This document shows, in pieces, positions 5,708-13,567 of a DNA stretch of 13,612 bases. This stretch comes from CAKSQF01 sp051867925 (GTDB lineage Bacteria > Bacillota > Clostridia > Oscillospirales > CAG-272), in NCBI GenBank assembly GCA_051867925.1, contig JBJDZI010000057.1:1-13612 (forward strand), written 5' to 3'. The translations under genes were made by a program, and so were the position numbers. Numbering within the stretch: position 1 is the stretch's first letter; each line of letters starts with the position of its first letter. The notes beneath the pieces were generated by a model. That model had not been told where the DNA came from and did no database searches. It was given only the letters and a program-made list of their open reading frames with translations.

Positions 5708-7789
5708 ATGAAAGCTTTTATCACAGACAACATTCGAAACGTCGTCCTGTTGGGACACACCGGCAGCGGCAAAACTACTCTCGCCGAGGCTATGGCATAC
5801 GGCGCAGGACTGGTCGATAAGATCGGCAGCGTCAGCGCAGGAAATACAATCAGCGACTGTGACAAGGAAGAAATCAAGAACCAGTTCTCTATCACCACTT
5901 CCGTGATCCCTCTGATCTGGAACGACGTGAAGATCAATCTGATCGACGCTCCCGGTTACCCCGATTTTATCGGCGAGACGCAGGAAGCGGTTTCTGCGGC
6001 AGACGCCGCCATTATCGTCGTATCCGGCAAGGAAGGCGTGCAGAACGGTACCAAGACCGCTTGGGAACTGTGCGATAAATATAACCTCCCCCGTATGATT
6101 TTCGTCTCCAACATGGACGATGACAACGCATCCTTCCGTCAGATCGTTCTGGATCTGGAAGCGTTGTACGGCAAGAAGATCGCTCCTTTCTATCAACCTA
6201 TGCGTGAAGGCGGCAAATTCGTGGGTTACATCAACGTTCGCCGTATGGGCGGTCGTCGCTTCTCCGAATTCGGCAAACGCGTGGAGTGCGATATCCCCGA
6301 TTACAGCAAAGATAATCTGGAAATCTACCGCGAGTCCTTTATGGAGGCCGTGGCAGAGACCTCCGAAGAATATATGGAACGCTATTTCGAAGGCGATACC
6401 TTCACCGACGCCGAGTTGTCCGCCGCCATGCGTACCAACGTACGTTCGCTGAAGATCGTTCCCGTATCCATGGGTGCCGCACCCGAATACAAGAACATCC
6501 ACAACCTGCTCAACGATATCGTGCTCTTCTTCCCTGCCCCCAGCGCCCGTTCCTGCGTGGGTATCAATCAGAAGACCAACGCCATCTTTGAGGGCAATTA
6601 CGACTTCTCCAAGGCTAAATCCGCTTACGTCTTCAAGACCATCGCCGATCCTTACATCGGCAAGTTCTCTATGATCAAGGTCAGCTCCGGCGTTCTGAAG
6701 GCAGGCGATATGCTCTATAATGCCGCCAAGGACACCGACGAAAAGATCAGCAAACTCTACACCATCTGCGGCAACAAGACCGCCGAGGTGGAGGAACTGC
6801 ACGCAGGAGACATCGGCGTACTCAGCAAACTGTCCTCCGTTTCCACCGGCGATACCCTGTCCACCCGCGCTACGCCCGTTGTTTACGGTAAGACCTCCAT
6901 CGCCAAGCCCTATGCCTTCACCCGCTACACCGTTCCCAACAAGAACGAGGCTGACAAGGCAGTGCAGGCGATCCAGAGAATGTCTGAGGAAGATCTGACC
7001 ATCAAACTGGTCAACGATGCACAAAACCGTCAGACTCTGCTCTACGGCATCAGCGAACAGCATCTTGCCATCGTCGCTTCCAAACTCCTTTCCAAGTACA
7101 AAATCGAAATCCAGTACTCCGAGCCCAAGACCGCTTACCGCGAGACCATTCTGGGCAAGGCAGATACTGAATTCAAGTACAAGAAGCAGTCGGGCGGTCA
7201 CGGTCAGTATGGTCACGTCAAGATGCGCTTCTCGCCCTCCGGCGATCTGGAGACTCCCTTCGTCTTTGAAGAAGAGGTCGTGGGCGGTACCGTTCCCAAG
7301 AACTACTTCCCTGCAATCGAAAAGGGCATTGAGGATTCCGTCGGTGCAGGACCTCTCGCCGGATATCCCGTCGTGGGCGTGAAGGCTGTACTGTACGACG
7401 GTTCCTACCACCCCGTTGACTCCTCCGAGGCGGCGTTCAAGATCGCATCCTCTCAGGCATTCAAGAAGGGAATGCTGGACGCGAAGCCCGTTCTGCTGGA
7501 ACCCATCGCCACGCTGACCATCGTGGTTCCCGAGAACAACACGGGTAGCGTCATCGGCGATCTGAACAAGCGCCGCGCAAGAGTGCTGGGTCTGGACTCC
7601 GCAGGAAACGGCAAACAGCAGATCGACGCCGAGATCCCCATGTCCGCACTCTACGGCTACTCCGCTACGCTGAACTCTCTGACCGCCTCCGCAGGCACCT
7701 TCTCCTACGAGTTTGCCCGCTATGAGCAGGCTCCCCAGAACGTGCAGGAAGCGCAGATTCAGAAGTTCCAGAGCGGTGCTGAGGAATAA
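5708..7789 (+). CDS. EF-G-like translation-factor GTPase (EF-G paralogue)
   Basis: This 693-residue protein has full EF-G architecture: a GTPase domain, a beta-barrel domain II, and domains III-V including GGHGQYGHVKM in domain IV. The start is ATG 5708, preceded by AAGGAAA and lying downstream of the promoter; upstream in-frame sequence is not conserved-looking. G1 is GHTGSGKT (16-23). G3 is DAPGY (80-84), with Tyr where true EF-G has the catalytic His of DTPGH. G4 reads SNMD (134-137) instead of NKMD, an unusual loss of the guanine-contacting Asn-Lys. It stands alone without rpsL, rpsG or tuf neighbours, so it is probably not the housekeeping fusA but an EF-G2/FusA2-like paralogue or a ribosome-protection relative. 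Its cellular role is uncertain. Confidence 0.9.
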   Translation: MKAFITDNIRNVVLLGHTGSGKTTLAEAMAYGAGLVDKIGSVSAGNTISDCDKEEIKNQFSITTSVIPLIWNDVKINLIDAPGYPDFIGETQEAVSAADAAIIVVSGKEGVQNGTKTAWELCDKYNLPRMIFVSNMDDDNASFRQIVLDLEALYGKKIAPFYQPMREGGKFVGYINVRRMGGRRFSEFGKRVECDIPDYSKDNLEIYRESFMEAVAETSEEYMERYFEGDTFTDAELSAAMRTNVRSLKIVPVSMGAAPEYKNIHNLLNDIVLFFPAPSARSCVGINQKTNAIFEGNYDFSKAKSAYVFKTIADPYIGKFSMIKVSSGVLKAGDMLYNAAKDTDEKISKLYTICGNKTAEVEELHAGDIGVLSKLSSVSTGDTLSTRATPVVYGKTSIAKPYAFTRYTVPNKNEADKAVQAIQRMSEEDLTIKLVNDAQNRQTLLYGISEQHLAIVASKLLSKYKIEIQYSEPKTAYRETILGKADTEFKYKKQSGGHGQYGHVKMRFSPSGDLETPFVFEEEVVGGTVPKNYFPAIEKGIEDSVGAGPLAGYPVVGVKAVLYDGSYHPVDSSEAAFKIASSQAFKKGMLDAKPVLLEPIATLTIVVPENNTGSVIGDLNKRRARVLGLDSAGNGKQQIDAEIPMSALYGYSATLNSLTASAGTFSYEFARYEQAPQNVQEAQIQKFQSGAEE

Positions 7790-7803
7790 TTTCATCATCC
7801 CTT

Positions 7804-7836
7804 CCGGAGGACTTTTGAAAAGTCCTCCGGTTTTTT
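7804..7836 (+). terminator. Terminator of the EF-G-like gene
   Basis: The arms CCGGAGGACTTTT and AAAAGTCCTCCGG pair perfectly and are followed by TTTTTT. It begins 14 nt after the stop codon. Confidence 0.95.
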
Positions 7837-7920
7837 ATCGTGGATTGCAAAGGAACACAGACCGCCAGCGAACGGGTGCGGGAATCCGCGCTCCCGGTTC
7901 TTACACCTCAAATGCGAACC

Positions 7921-7959
7921 AAAAACGCTATGCAGACCTCGGTCTTGCATAGCGTTTTT
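7921..7959. terminator. Bidirectional terminator, likely serving the tetR gene
   Basis: AAAAACGCTATGCA-GACC pairs with GGTC-t-TGCATAGCGTTTTT, with a single bulged base. There is a T-run on either strand: GTTTTTGCTTTTT rightward and GTTTTTGG leftward. It sits 66 bp beyond the tetR stop codon and also backs up the preceding EF-G terminator. No gene is visible between 7837 and 8025. Confidence 0.85.
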
Positions 7960-8025
7960 GCTTTTTCAAAATTTATGCGGCAAATTCTTTCAGCAGGATG
8001 GTCGCGATTCCCATCCTTGTAACGG

Positions 8026-8598
8026 TTACTTGCTTTGCGCTTTCATGCTGTCCAGCGCCATTTCGATGATGGCGGTCATATACCCCACAGTCTTTTCCCT
8101 GTCGCTTTTGTCCTTCGACTGCACCCAATCGATCAGCATCCCCGACATGGCTTCGGTGTAGAACTTTGCAACGTATTCCTTGAAATCCGGATCAATCTTC
8201 TTATCAAAATTCACTTCCGCCTCGTCGATGACTGAGGTCACGACCCCCATAAAATCGGCGTAGAAAAAGCGTTTCATTTCATCTCTGCCGATGGAGTCGT
8301 AGGCGCAACTGATGATGTACTCGTTCTCATCTACATAATTCATGACAAAACGGATGGCTTCCTCGTAGTCTACCAACAAATCAAAATGCCTGACCACCTC
8401 GATGGCTTCTTCCTCAAATATCCATTTCAGCAGAGCGTAAATATCCTCAAAATGATAGTAAAAGGTTTTGCGGTTCACGCCGCAATCGCTGATGATCTCG
8501 CTGACGGTGATTTTGGAAAAGGGCTTGGTTTTCATCGCCTTTTTCAGCGACTCCGCCAGCAATTTTTTGGTGTTGTAGGTTGTGACCTCGTGTTTCAT
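8026..8598 (-). CDS. TetR/AcrR-family transcriptional repressor
   Basis: This 190-residue DNA-binding regulator begins with an N-terminal TetR helix-turn-helix (about residues 29-50: KITVSEIISDCGVNRKTFYYHF). The rest is an all-helical ligand-binding and dimerisation domain. The FYYHFED motif closing the recognition helix is typical. The start has CGGAGGCG upstream. It is transcribed away from the MMPL operon, and the two promoters share about 200 bp, so it most likely represses that operon and itself. The ligand is unknown; a lipid, bile acid or toxic hydrophobic compound would suit an MMPL target, but this is inference. The C-terminal half resembles DhaS-like TetR proteins of Clostridia, though I cannot assign the subfamily firmly. 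Confidence 0.93.
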   Translation of the reverse strand: MKHEVTTYNTKKLLAESLKKAMKTKPFSKITVSEIISDCGVNRKTFYYHFEDIYALLKWIFEEEAIEVVRHFDLLVDYEEAIRFVMNYVDENEYIISCAYDSIGRDEMKRFFYADFMGVVTSVIDEAEVNFDKKIDPDFKEYVAKFYTEAMSGMLIDWVQSKDKSDREKTVGYMTAIIEMALDSMKAQSK

Positions 8599-8622
8599 AC
8601 TACGCCTCCGTTTCTGTGGTTA

Positions 8623-8651
8623 ATTATACATTTCACCGCCCCGTCAGTCAA
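8623..8651 (-). promoter_or_regulatory. tetR promoter
   Basis: Minus-strand TTGACT (8651-8646), a 17-bp spacer and TATAAT (8628-8623). The palindrome AATGT-GTAA-ACATT (8657-8670) lies just upstream of the -35. Confidence 0.85.
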
Positions 8652-8656
8652 TGGAC

Positions 8657-8751
8657 AATGTGTAAACATTTGTGTACAAAATTTCATATTGACCGTCAAA
8701 TCGCCCGATTTGTCCCAAATTCACCTAAAGCGAGTGATTTGACCGTTGAAT
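8657..8751. promoter_or_regulatory. Candidate TetR operator region between divergent promoters
   Basis: Several palindromes lie here: AATGT-GTAA-ACATT (8657-8670), TTGAC-C-GTCAA (8689-8699), and CAAATCG-CC-CGATTTG (8697-8712). The 8-mer TTGACCGT occurs twice, exactly 50 bp apart (8689 and 8739). The second copy, within ATTTGACCGTTGAAT (8737-8751), overlaps the -35 of the MMPL promoter. The repeated, partly palindromic motif is the best candidate for the repressor site. Confidence 0.55.
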
Positions 8752-8774
8752 TTTTTCCGCAGGCGGAATATACT
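8746..8774 (+). promoter_or_regulatory. Promoter of the MMPL operon
   Basis: TTGAAT (8746-8751), a 17-bp spacer and TATACT (8769-8774). The start would fall close to 8781, giving a leader of only about 20 nt with the ribosome binding site CAGGAGGG. The -35 overlaps a possible TetR half-site pair. Confidence 0.7.
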
Positions 8775-8801
8775 GGGGAAACCATCACAGGAGGGATTAC
8801 G

Positions 8802-9113
8802 ATGAGTATTTACGACATTACCCTGCGCACACCGCTGGGGAAAAAGAAAGGAGAACTGGAAGCGAAGATCGAAAACGGCAACCTGTCCGGCACCCTCTCG
8901 CTGTTCGGACACTCCGAACCCATTGAAGGGACGGTGGACGCCGCCGGAAACTGCTTTCTGAAAGGTAAAATGATTACGCTGATGAGTTCGATCTCTTTTA
9001 CAGCAAGCGGCACGCTGAATGAAAAAACTTTACAACTGAATGTTCAAGGACATGGCGGACACTATGTTATGGTGGGAACGCTCCGCACCGCAGAGGAGGA
9101 TGAATGTCCGTGA
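8802..9113 (+). CDS. Small beta-rich protein of unknown function
   Basis: This 103-residue protein starts at ATG 8802, just after a strong AGGAGGG. It has no signal peptide or membrane segment. The sequence alternates short strands with Gly- and Asn-containing turns (for example SIYDITLRTPLGKKKGELEA and ISFTASGTLNEKTLQLNVQG). This suggests an all-beta fold, perhaps a small barrel or lipocalin-like meander. Similar small proteins of about 100 residues occur in Firmicutes, but I do not recognise a named family or activity. Its stop codon overlaps the MMPL start by 10 bp, so the two are translationally coupled. This suggests it works with the transporter, possibly as a cytosolic sensor, lipid-binding or accessory protein. 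That role is inference. Confidence 0.85.
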   Translation: MSIYDITLRTPLGKKKGELEAKIENGNLSGTLSLFGHSEPIEGTVDAAGNCFLKGKMITLMSSISFTASGTLNEKTLQLNVQGHGGHYVMVGTLRTAEEDECP

Positions 9114-11167
9114 GAAGATTTTACACCGCTATCGTGAACAAAAGAAAACTGATCCTCGTGCTGTTTGCCGTGGCTTTCGTGTTTGCTCTGCTATGCAGCA
9201 GGCTGGTTGCCGTCAACTACGATATGACCGATTATCTGCCCGTGCACACGAAATCCACCGTTTCCATCGAGGTCATGGGGGAGGAATTTGACGGTGGCAT
9301 TCCCAACGCCCGCGTAATGATCCGAAACGTCACCATTCCCGAAGCGTTGGAATACAAGTGGCAGTTAAAATCGGTCGAAGGCGTCACCGAGGTGACTTGG
9401 CTGGACGATGCCGTGGACGTCACCGTTCCGCTGTCCATGTCGGATGCAGACACGGTGGAGGCCTATTACAAAGATCATTGTGCGCTCTTTACCGTGACCA
9501 TTGACGAAGCATACGAAATTGCCGCCACCGCGGACATCCGCTCGTTAATCGGAGAGGAAAACGCCGTGACAGGCTCCGCCATCTCCACGGCAGATGCAAC
9601 GACCAACACCGTCTCGGAAATACTGAAGATCACGGTGATCGCCGTGGCGTTCGTACTGTTGGTTCTTTTGCTGACCACCACCTCGTGGGTAGAACCCATC
9701 CTCGTTTTGGTAGGACTCGGCGTGGCGATCATGCTGAACAACGGCTCCAATCTGATATTCGGTGAGATCTCCTTCGTCACCAACGCCGCGGGAAGCGTTT
9801 TGCAGCTTGCCGTATCTTTGGATTATCTGGTTTTTCTCCTGCACCGCTTTGAGGAATGCCGTCATACGAACTCCGATGCAAAAAGTTCCATGGTGGATGC
9901 GCTGTGTAAATCCACACCGTCCATTCTGTCCAGCGGTCTGACCACCGTCATTGGATTTCTTGCGCTGGTTCTGATGCAGTTCAGATTGGGCGCGGATCTG
10001 GGGCTTGCCCTTGCCAAAGGTATCGTAATCAGTTTGATTACCGCATTTATTTTCATGCCGTCGCTGATTCTCTGCACTTATAAGTGGATGGATAAAACCA
10101 AACACCGTCCCCTTCTCCCCTCATTTCGGGGACTGGGCAAGGCGATCCGCTACATCGCCATCCCCATGGTCTGCATCTTTGCCATTCTGATCGTCCCCGC
10201 TTATCTCGGCTCCAATGCAAACGATTATCTGTACGGCTCTTCCGAGATTTTGGGTGACAACACTAAGTTCGGCAAGGACACCGCTGCCATCGAGGAAGTG
10301 TTCGGCAAAAGCGATACTTACGTCCTGCTGGTACCCAAAGGCGACACCGCCACCGAAACCGCATTGTCGAATCAGCTGCACACCCTTCCCGAAATTACAA
10401 GCATTATTTCCTATGTAGATATGGCGGGCGCGGAAATTCCCAACGCCTATTTGGACGCGGATACCCTCTCTCTGCTGGAGGGGGAACATTACAGCCGTAT
10501 GGTCATTACGGCAGACGTGCCTTACGAGGGAGCCACGACCTTTTCGCTGGTGGAAAACATCCGCGCCATCGCTGACAAGTACTATCCCAATCAGACCTAT
10601 CTTGCAGGTAATGGAGTCAGCACCTACGATCTGAAGGAAACCATTACCGCAGATATGGTGCTGGTGAATCTGGTCGCCATCGGGGCCGTGTTCGTGGTTC
10701 TGATGCTGACTCTGAAATCGCTGTCCATTCCCTTTATTTTGGTTCTGAGCATTGAGACTGCCATTTGGCTGAACCTTTCGGTTCCCTACTTTACGGATCA
10801 GCCCATTTACTATCTGGCTTATCTGATCATCAGTTCGGTTCAGCTGGGCGCTACGGTGGACTATGCCATCCTGCTGACCGACCGTTACAGAGAAAACCGC
10901 GTTACCCTTGCCAAAAAAGATGCCATCGTGCAAACCATTTCGGATACGTTCGTCTCCATTATGACCTCCGGCAGTGTGCTGACCGTGGTCGGTTTCCTTC
11001 TGGGATGGATGTCCTCCAATCAGCTACTGGCGCAACTGGGTGTATTCGTCGGCAGAGGCGCGCTGTTCTCGCTTGCCATTGTGCTGTTTGTTCTGCCGGG
11101 ACTGCTCTATCTCTTCGACAGAATGATTATCTCAAACAAAAAGAAAAGAAAGGTGAACCCCCAATGA
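9104..11167 (+). CDS. MMPL/RND-superfamily transporter
   Basis: This 687-residue membrane exporter has the duplicated RND plan. An N-terminal helix (about 16-35) leads to an extracellular domain (36-170) and a block of helices. A second helix-plus-domain follows, then a final helix block, about 12 helices in all. Each half carries the proton-relay type motif in its fourth helix: SLDY (D240) and GATVDY (D586), followed by HRFEE and DRYRE. Known relatives (MmpL, YdfJ, HpnN types) move lipids or hydrophobic compounds across the membrane using the proton gradient. It is the middle gene of a three-gene coupled operon. AGGAGG lies inside the preceding gene, and the stop overlaps the next start in an ATGA. 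Expression is probably controlled by the divergent TetR protein. The substrate is unknown. Confidence 0.95.
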   Translation: MSVRRFYTAIVNKRKLILVLFAVAFVFALLCSRLVAVNYDMTDYLPVHTKSTVSIEVMGEEFDGGIPNARVMIRNVTIPEALEYKWQLKSVEGVTEVTWLDDAVDVTVPLSMSDADTVEAYYKDHCALFTVTIDEAYEIAATADIRSLIGEENAVTGSAISTADATTNTVSEILKITVIAVAFVLLVLLLTTTSWVEPILVLVGLGVAIMLNNGSNLIFGEISFVTNAAGSVLQLAVSLDYLVFLLHRFEECRHTNSDAKSSMVDALCKSTPSILSSGLTTVIGFLALVLMQFRLGADLGLALAKGIVISLITAFIFMPSLILCTYKWMDKTKHRPLLPSFRGLGKAIRYIAIPMVCIFAILIVPAYLGSNANDYLYGSSEILGDNTKFGKDTAAIEEVFGKSDTYVLLVPKGDTATETALSNQLHTLPEITSIISYVDMAGAEIPNAYLDADTLSLLEGEHYSRMVITADVPYEGATTFSLVENIRAIADKYYPNQTYLAGNGVSTYDLKETITADMVLVNLVAIGAVFVVLMLTLKSLSIPFILVLSIETAIWLNLSVPYFTDQPIYYLAYLIISSVQLGATVDYAILLTDRYRENRVTLAKKDAIVQTISDTFVSIMTSGSVLTVVGFLLGWMSSNQLLAQLGVFVGRGALFSLAIVLFVLPGLLYLFDRMIISNKKKRKVNPQ

Positions 11168-13194
11168 AACAGATCAAAAAACTTACAGCAGGCTTCCTTG
11201 CCGCTCTGCTGATTCTCAGTCTGCTGCCCTTCTCGGTGTTTGCGGCACCCGAAAACACGCCCAAAGAGGAGGTTGTCTATATCAATCTGAATGCCGACGG
11301 CTCGGTAAAGGAGATCACCGTGGTCAATATCTTTGATCTGGATGAAGACGGCAAGATCATTGACTACGGCGCCTATCAAAGTCTGCGCAACATGACCACC
11401 ACCGACGGGATCGGTTATGCCGATGAAACAGTCACCATTGACGCGAAAGCCGGAAAACTGTATTACGAAGGAAAACTCGATGGCAATATCATCCCTTGGA
11501 AGATCTCCATCCGCTACTATATGGACGGTAATGAATACTCCGCCGAGGAGATCGCAGGAAAAAGCGGTGAGCTGAAGATCACCATGCAGATTGCCGAAAA
11601 CCCGGACTGCATCGGCAATTTCTTTGAAGGGTATGCTTTGCAGGTCTCCATCACCTTGGATACCAAACTGTGCAAGAACATTGAGGCAGACGGGGCTACG
11701 GTCGCCAACGTGGGCAGAAACAAACAACTGACCTATACGATCCTTCCCGGCAAGGGCGCGAACATCGAAGTGCGCGCCACCGTCACTGATTTTGAGATGA
11801 GCAGAATTGCCATCAACGGTCTGAAGATGAATCTGGATATTGAGCTTGACGATGCCGAAATCCGGAGCAAAATCAGCGAGATCACGGACGCGGTACAGGC
11901 GCTGGACGATGGAGCGACCGAGCTTTGTGACGGTGTGAGGGTGCTGTATGACGGTACTACGCTGCTTGATGACAAGGTCGGAGAGTTGTATGACGGAGTC
12001 GGGGCGCTCAGTAGCGGTTCTGCCGATCTGTCCGAGGGGCTGTCTGCCATCACTGCACAAAATCAAGCCCTGCTGGAAGGTGCAAATGCTGCTTTCGAGG
12101 GACTTTGCGCCGCATCCTCCACCATTCTGAACGCGGAACTGTCTGAGAATGGATTGCCGACCGTGACGCTGACGCCCGCAACCTACAGTGCAGTATTAAG
12201 CGAACTGCTCCAAACATTGGATGCCGACCGCGTTTCTCAACTTGCGTACGATCAGGCACTTGCGGAAGTGACCGCGCAGGTGGAAGCGCAGGCAGATGCG
12301 ATCTATGCGGGTTATGTGGAGCAAAACGCCAATGCCCTTTATTTGGCATATGTGCAATCCCGGACAGATGACTTGTATGCACAGGTTGCGGCACAGGCAA
12401 TTTTGGAACAACTGGTTGCAAACGGATATACCCAAGAGGAGGCCATCGCCTATCTGCAAACGCCAGAAGGGCAGATGCTGATTGCGCAAACCGTCAGCAC
12501 AATGACCGATCAGCAGAAGGCGCAAATTGTTGAGAGTGCCGTTGCCAATCTGACCGATGAGCAAAAGGCGCAGATCAAAGCAGGCGCTCTGCTGTCTTTG
12601 ACCGACGAGCAAAAAACGCAGATCAGAAACGGCTATATTGAAGAGACCATGCGATCCGAAGCGGTAACCGATCAGATCGACGCCGCCGTTGCCACCGCCA
12701 ATATTGCCTGCGCAAGCATCGCAGAACTCAAGGGTCAACTGGATGATTACAGTCTTTTCTGCGCGGGAATGGAGGCGTACACCGCCGCTGTCGGGGATGC
12801 CGCCAACGGTGCGGATACGTTGAAAACCAATATGAATACCCTCTATACCAACGTCGGAACGCTGAAAGCCTCTGTCGGTGAACTGACCGACGGAGTGAAG
12901 GGTCTGTCGGACGGGATCGGTCAGCTCAAAGCCGGCACCGGTGCTTTCGTGGAACGAACTGATGGCATCGGGGCACAGGTCAGCGCCGAAATTGATTCGA
13001 TGATCGCCACCATCACCGGCAATAACGTGGCGATCACCTCCTTCGTTTCGGAGAAGAACGTCAATGTGGATGCAGTTCAGTTCGTGATGCAGACCGATGC
13101 GATAGAAGTCGCGCAAGTGGAAAATGCCCAGCCGATGGCTGAGGAAAAACTCAGTTTCTGGCAAAAACTCTTGCGTTTGTTCGGACTTTATTGA
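11164..13194 (+). CDS. Secreted LxxG-heptad coiled-coil protein partnered with MMPL
   Basis: This 676-residue protein starts at ATG 11164, overlapping the MMPL stop (ATGA). A signal peptide (about 1-27, cleavage after VFA) is followed by a beta-rich domain (30-235). Then come xxxLxxG heptads (246-300, for example LDDG, LCDG, LYDG), the pattern of YhgE/Pip-type proteins. A long helical insert has three repeats of LTDEQKAQI type (about 448-495). A second LxxG stretch follows (about 565-590), then a Ser/Thr-rich tail ending in the amphipathic LSFWQKLLRLFGLY. The two heptad blocks could pair antiparallel, with the insert as a loop. It is likely extracellular and membrane-associated, acting as an accessory or extension of the MMPL exporter. 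No catalytic motif is visible and the exact function is unknown. Confidence 0.88.
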   Translation: MKQIKKLTAGFLAALLILSLLPFSVFAAPENTPKEEVVYINLNADGSVKEITVVNIFDLDEDGKIIDYGAYQSLRNMTTTDGIGYADETVTIDAKAGKLYYEGKLDGNIIPWKISIRYYMDGNEYSAEEIAGKSGELKITMQIAENPDCIGNFFEGYALQVSITLDTKLCKNIEADGATVANVGRNKQLTYTILPGKGANIEVRATVTDFEMSRIAINGLKMNLDIELDDAEIRSKISEITDAVQALDDGATELCDGVRVLYDGTTLLDDKVGELYDGVGALSSGSADLSEGLSAITAQNQALLEGANAAFEGLCAASSTILNAELSENGLPTVTLTPATYSAVLSELLQTLDADRVSQLAYDQALAEVTAQVEAQADAIYAGYVEQNANALYLAYVQSRTDDLYAQVAAQAILEQLVANGYTQEEAIAYLQTPEGQMLIAQTVSTMTDQQKAQIVESAVANLTDEQKAQIKAGALLSLTDEQKTQIRNGYIEETMRSEAVTDQIDAAVATANIACASIAELKGQLDDYSLFCAGMEAYTAAVGDAANGADTLKTNMNTLYTNVGTLKASVGELTDGVKGLSDGIGQLKAGTGAFVERTDGIGAQVSAEIDSMIATITGNNVAITSFVSEKNVNVDAVQFVMQTDAIEVAQVENAQPMAEEKLSFWQKLLRLFGLY

Positions 13195-13289
13195 AAAAGC
13201 GGGGATTTCACGGTCCGTGCTGTGAATCCCGTCACCCTAACAATTGAATCACAAAAATCCGCCGTGGCACGGATCGCTACGGCGGATTT
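13195..13289 (+). terminator. Terminator-like hairpins after the MMPL operon
   Basis: The first hairpin pairs GGGATT-t-CAC with GTGAATCCC (13202-13230). The second has perfect 11-bp arms, AAATCCGCCGT (13255-13265) and ACGGCGGATTT (13279-13289), around a 13-nt loop. It is followed by only a weak T-rich tract (ATTTATT). The second is the more likely transcription end. Confidence 0.6.
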
Positions 13290-13422
13290 ATTGCGGGGAG
13301 TTGGAGGGGGTACTTCTGACCAAAAGCGAGGGCTATCGCAATAAGCTGCCTTTGCGAATACAACTGAAATACCGCTCCTAACACTCACCGACAGAGTGAT
13401 CATTTGTTCAATCGTTCGTTTC
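13290..13422. other. Non-coding stretch before the right-hand repeats
   Basis: I see no gene, promoter or convincing hairpin here. A short leftward frame crosses it but has no ribosome binding site and enters the terminator hairpin. Confidence 0.45.
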
Positions 13423-13533
13423 CGAGAGGAGGGTGAAACCATCGGGGGCGCCGAGGTTTTTCCCCTTTCCTCGGGCTCCCAACCCCTTTCCTTGGCTGGC
13501 GGTACTCTAAATTTATAGTTTATCGACAGTCTG
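13423..13533 (+). repeat. Repeat unit C (left end missing, interior diverged)
   Basis: It begins inside the unit at CGAGAGGAGGGTGAAACCAT, skips the GTAGC hairpin, and keeps the right end (CCTTTCCTTGGCTGGC, then AATTTATAGTTTATCGACAG). The interior is GC-richer than in units A and B and resembles unit F. Confidence 0.75.
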
Positions 13534-13567
13534 CGGGCGGCAAGTATTTGCCGCCCGCAGTCTGTCG
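13524..13567. repeat. 44-nt palindrome joining units C and D
   Basis: The arms 13524-13543 (CGACAGTCTGCGGGCGGCAA) and 13548-13567 pair with one T-T mismatch around a GTAT loop. The core CGGCAAGTATTTGCCG is the same as in the palindromes beside unit B, but the outer pairs are changed on both arms together, so pairing is kept. Confidence 0.85.

Noticed and set aside
5687..7798. Long leftward open frame opposite the EF-G-like gene (703 codons)
   Set aside because: This is a complete shadow of a real EF-G-family gene; the translation has no recognisable domain and no start signals.
10765..11163. Upstream extension of the LxxG protein overlapping the MMPL gene
   Set aside because: Its sequence is the out-of-frame shadow of the MMPL C-terminus; the signal peptide begins at ATG 11164.
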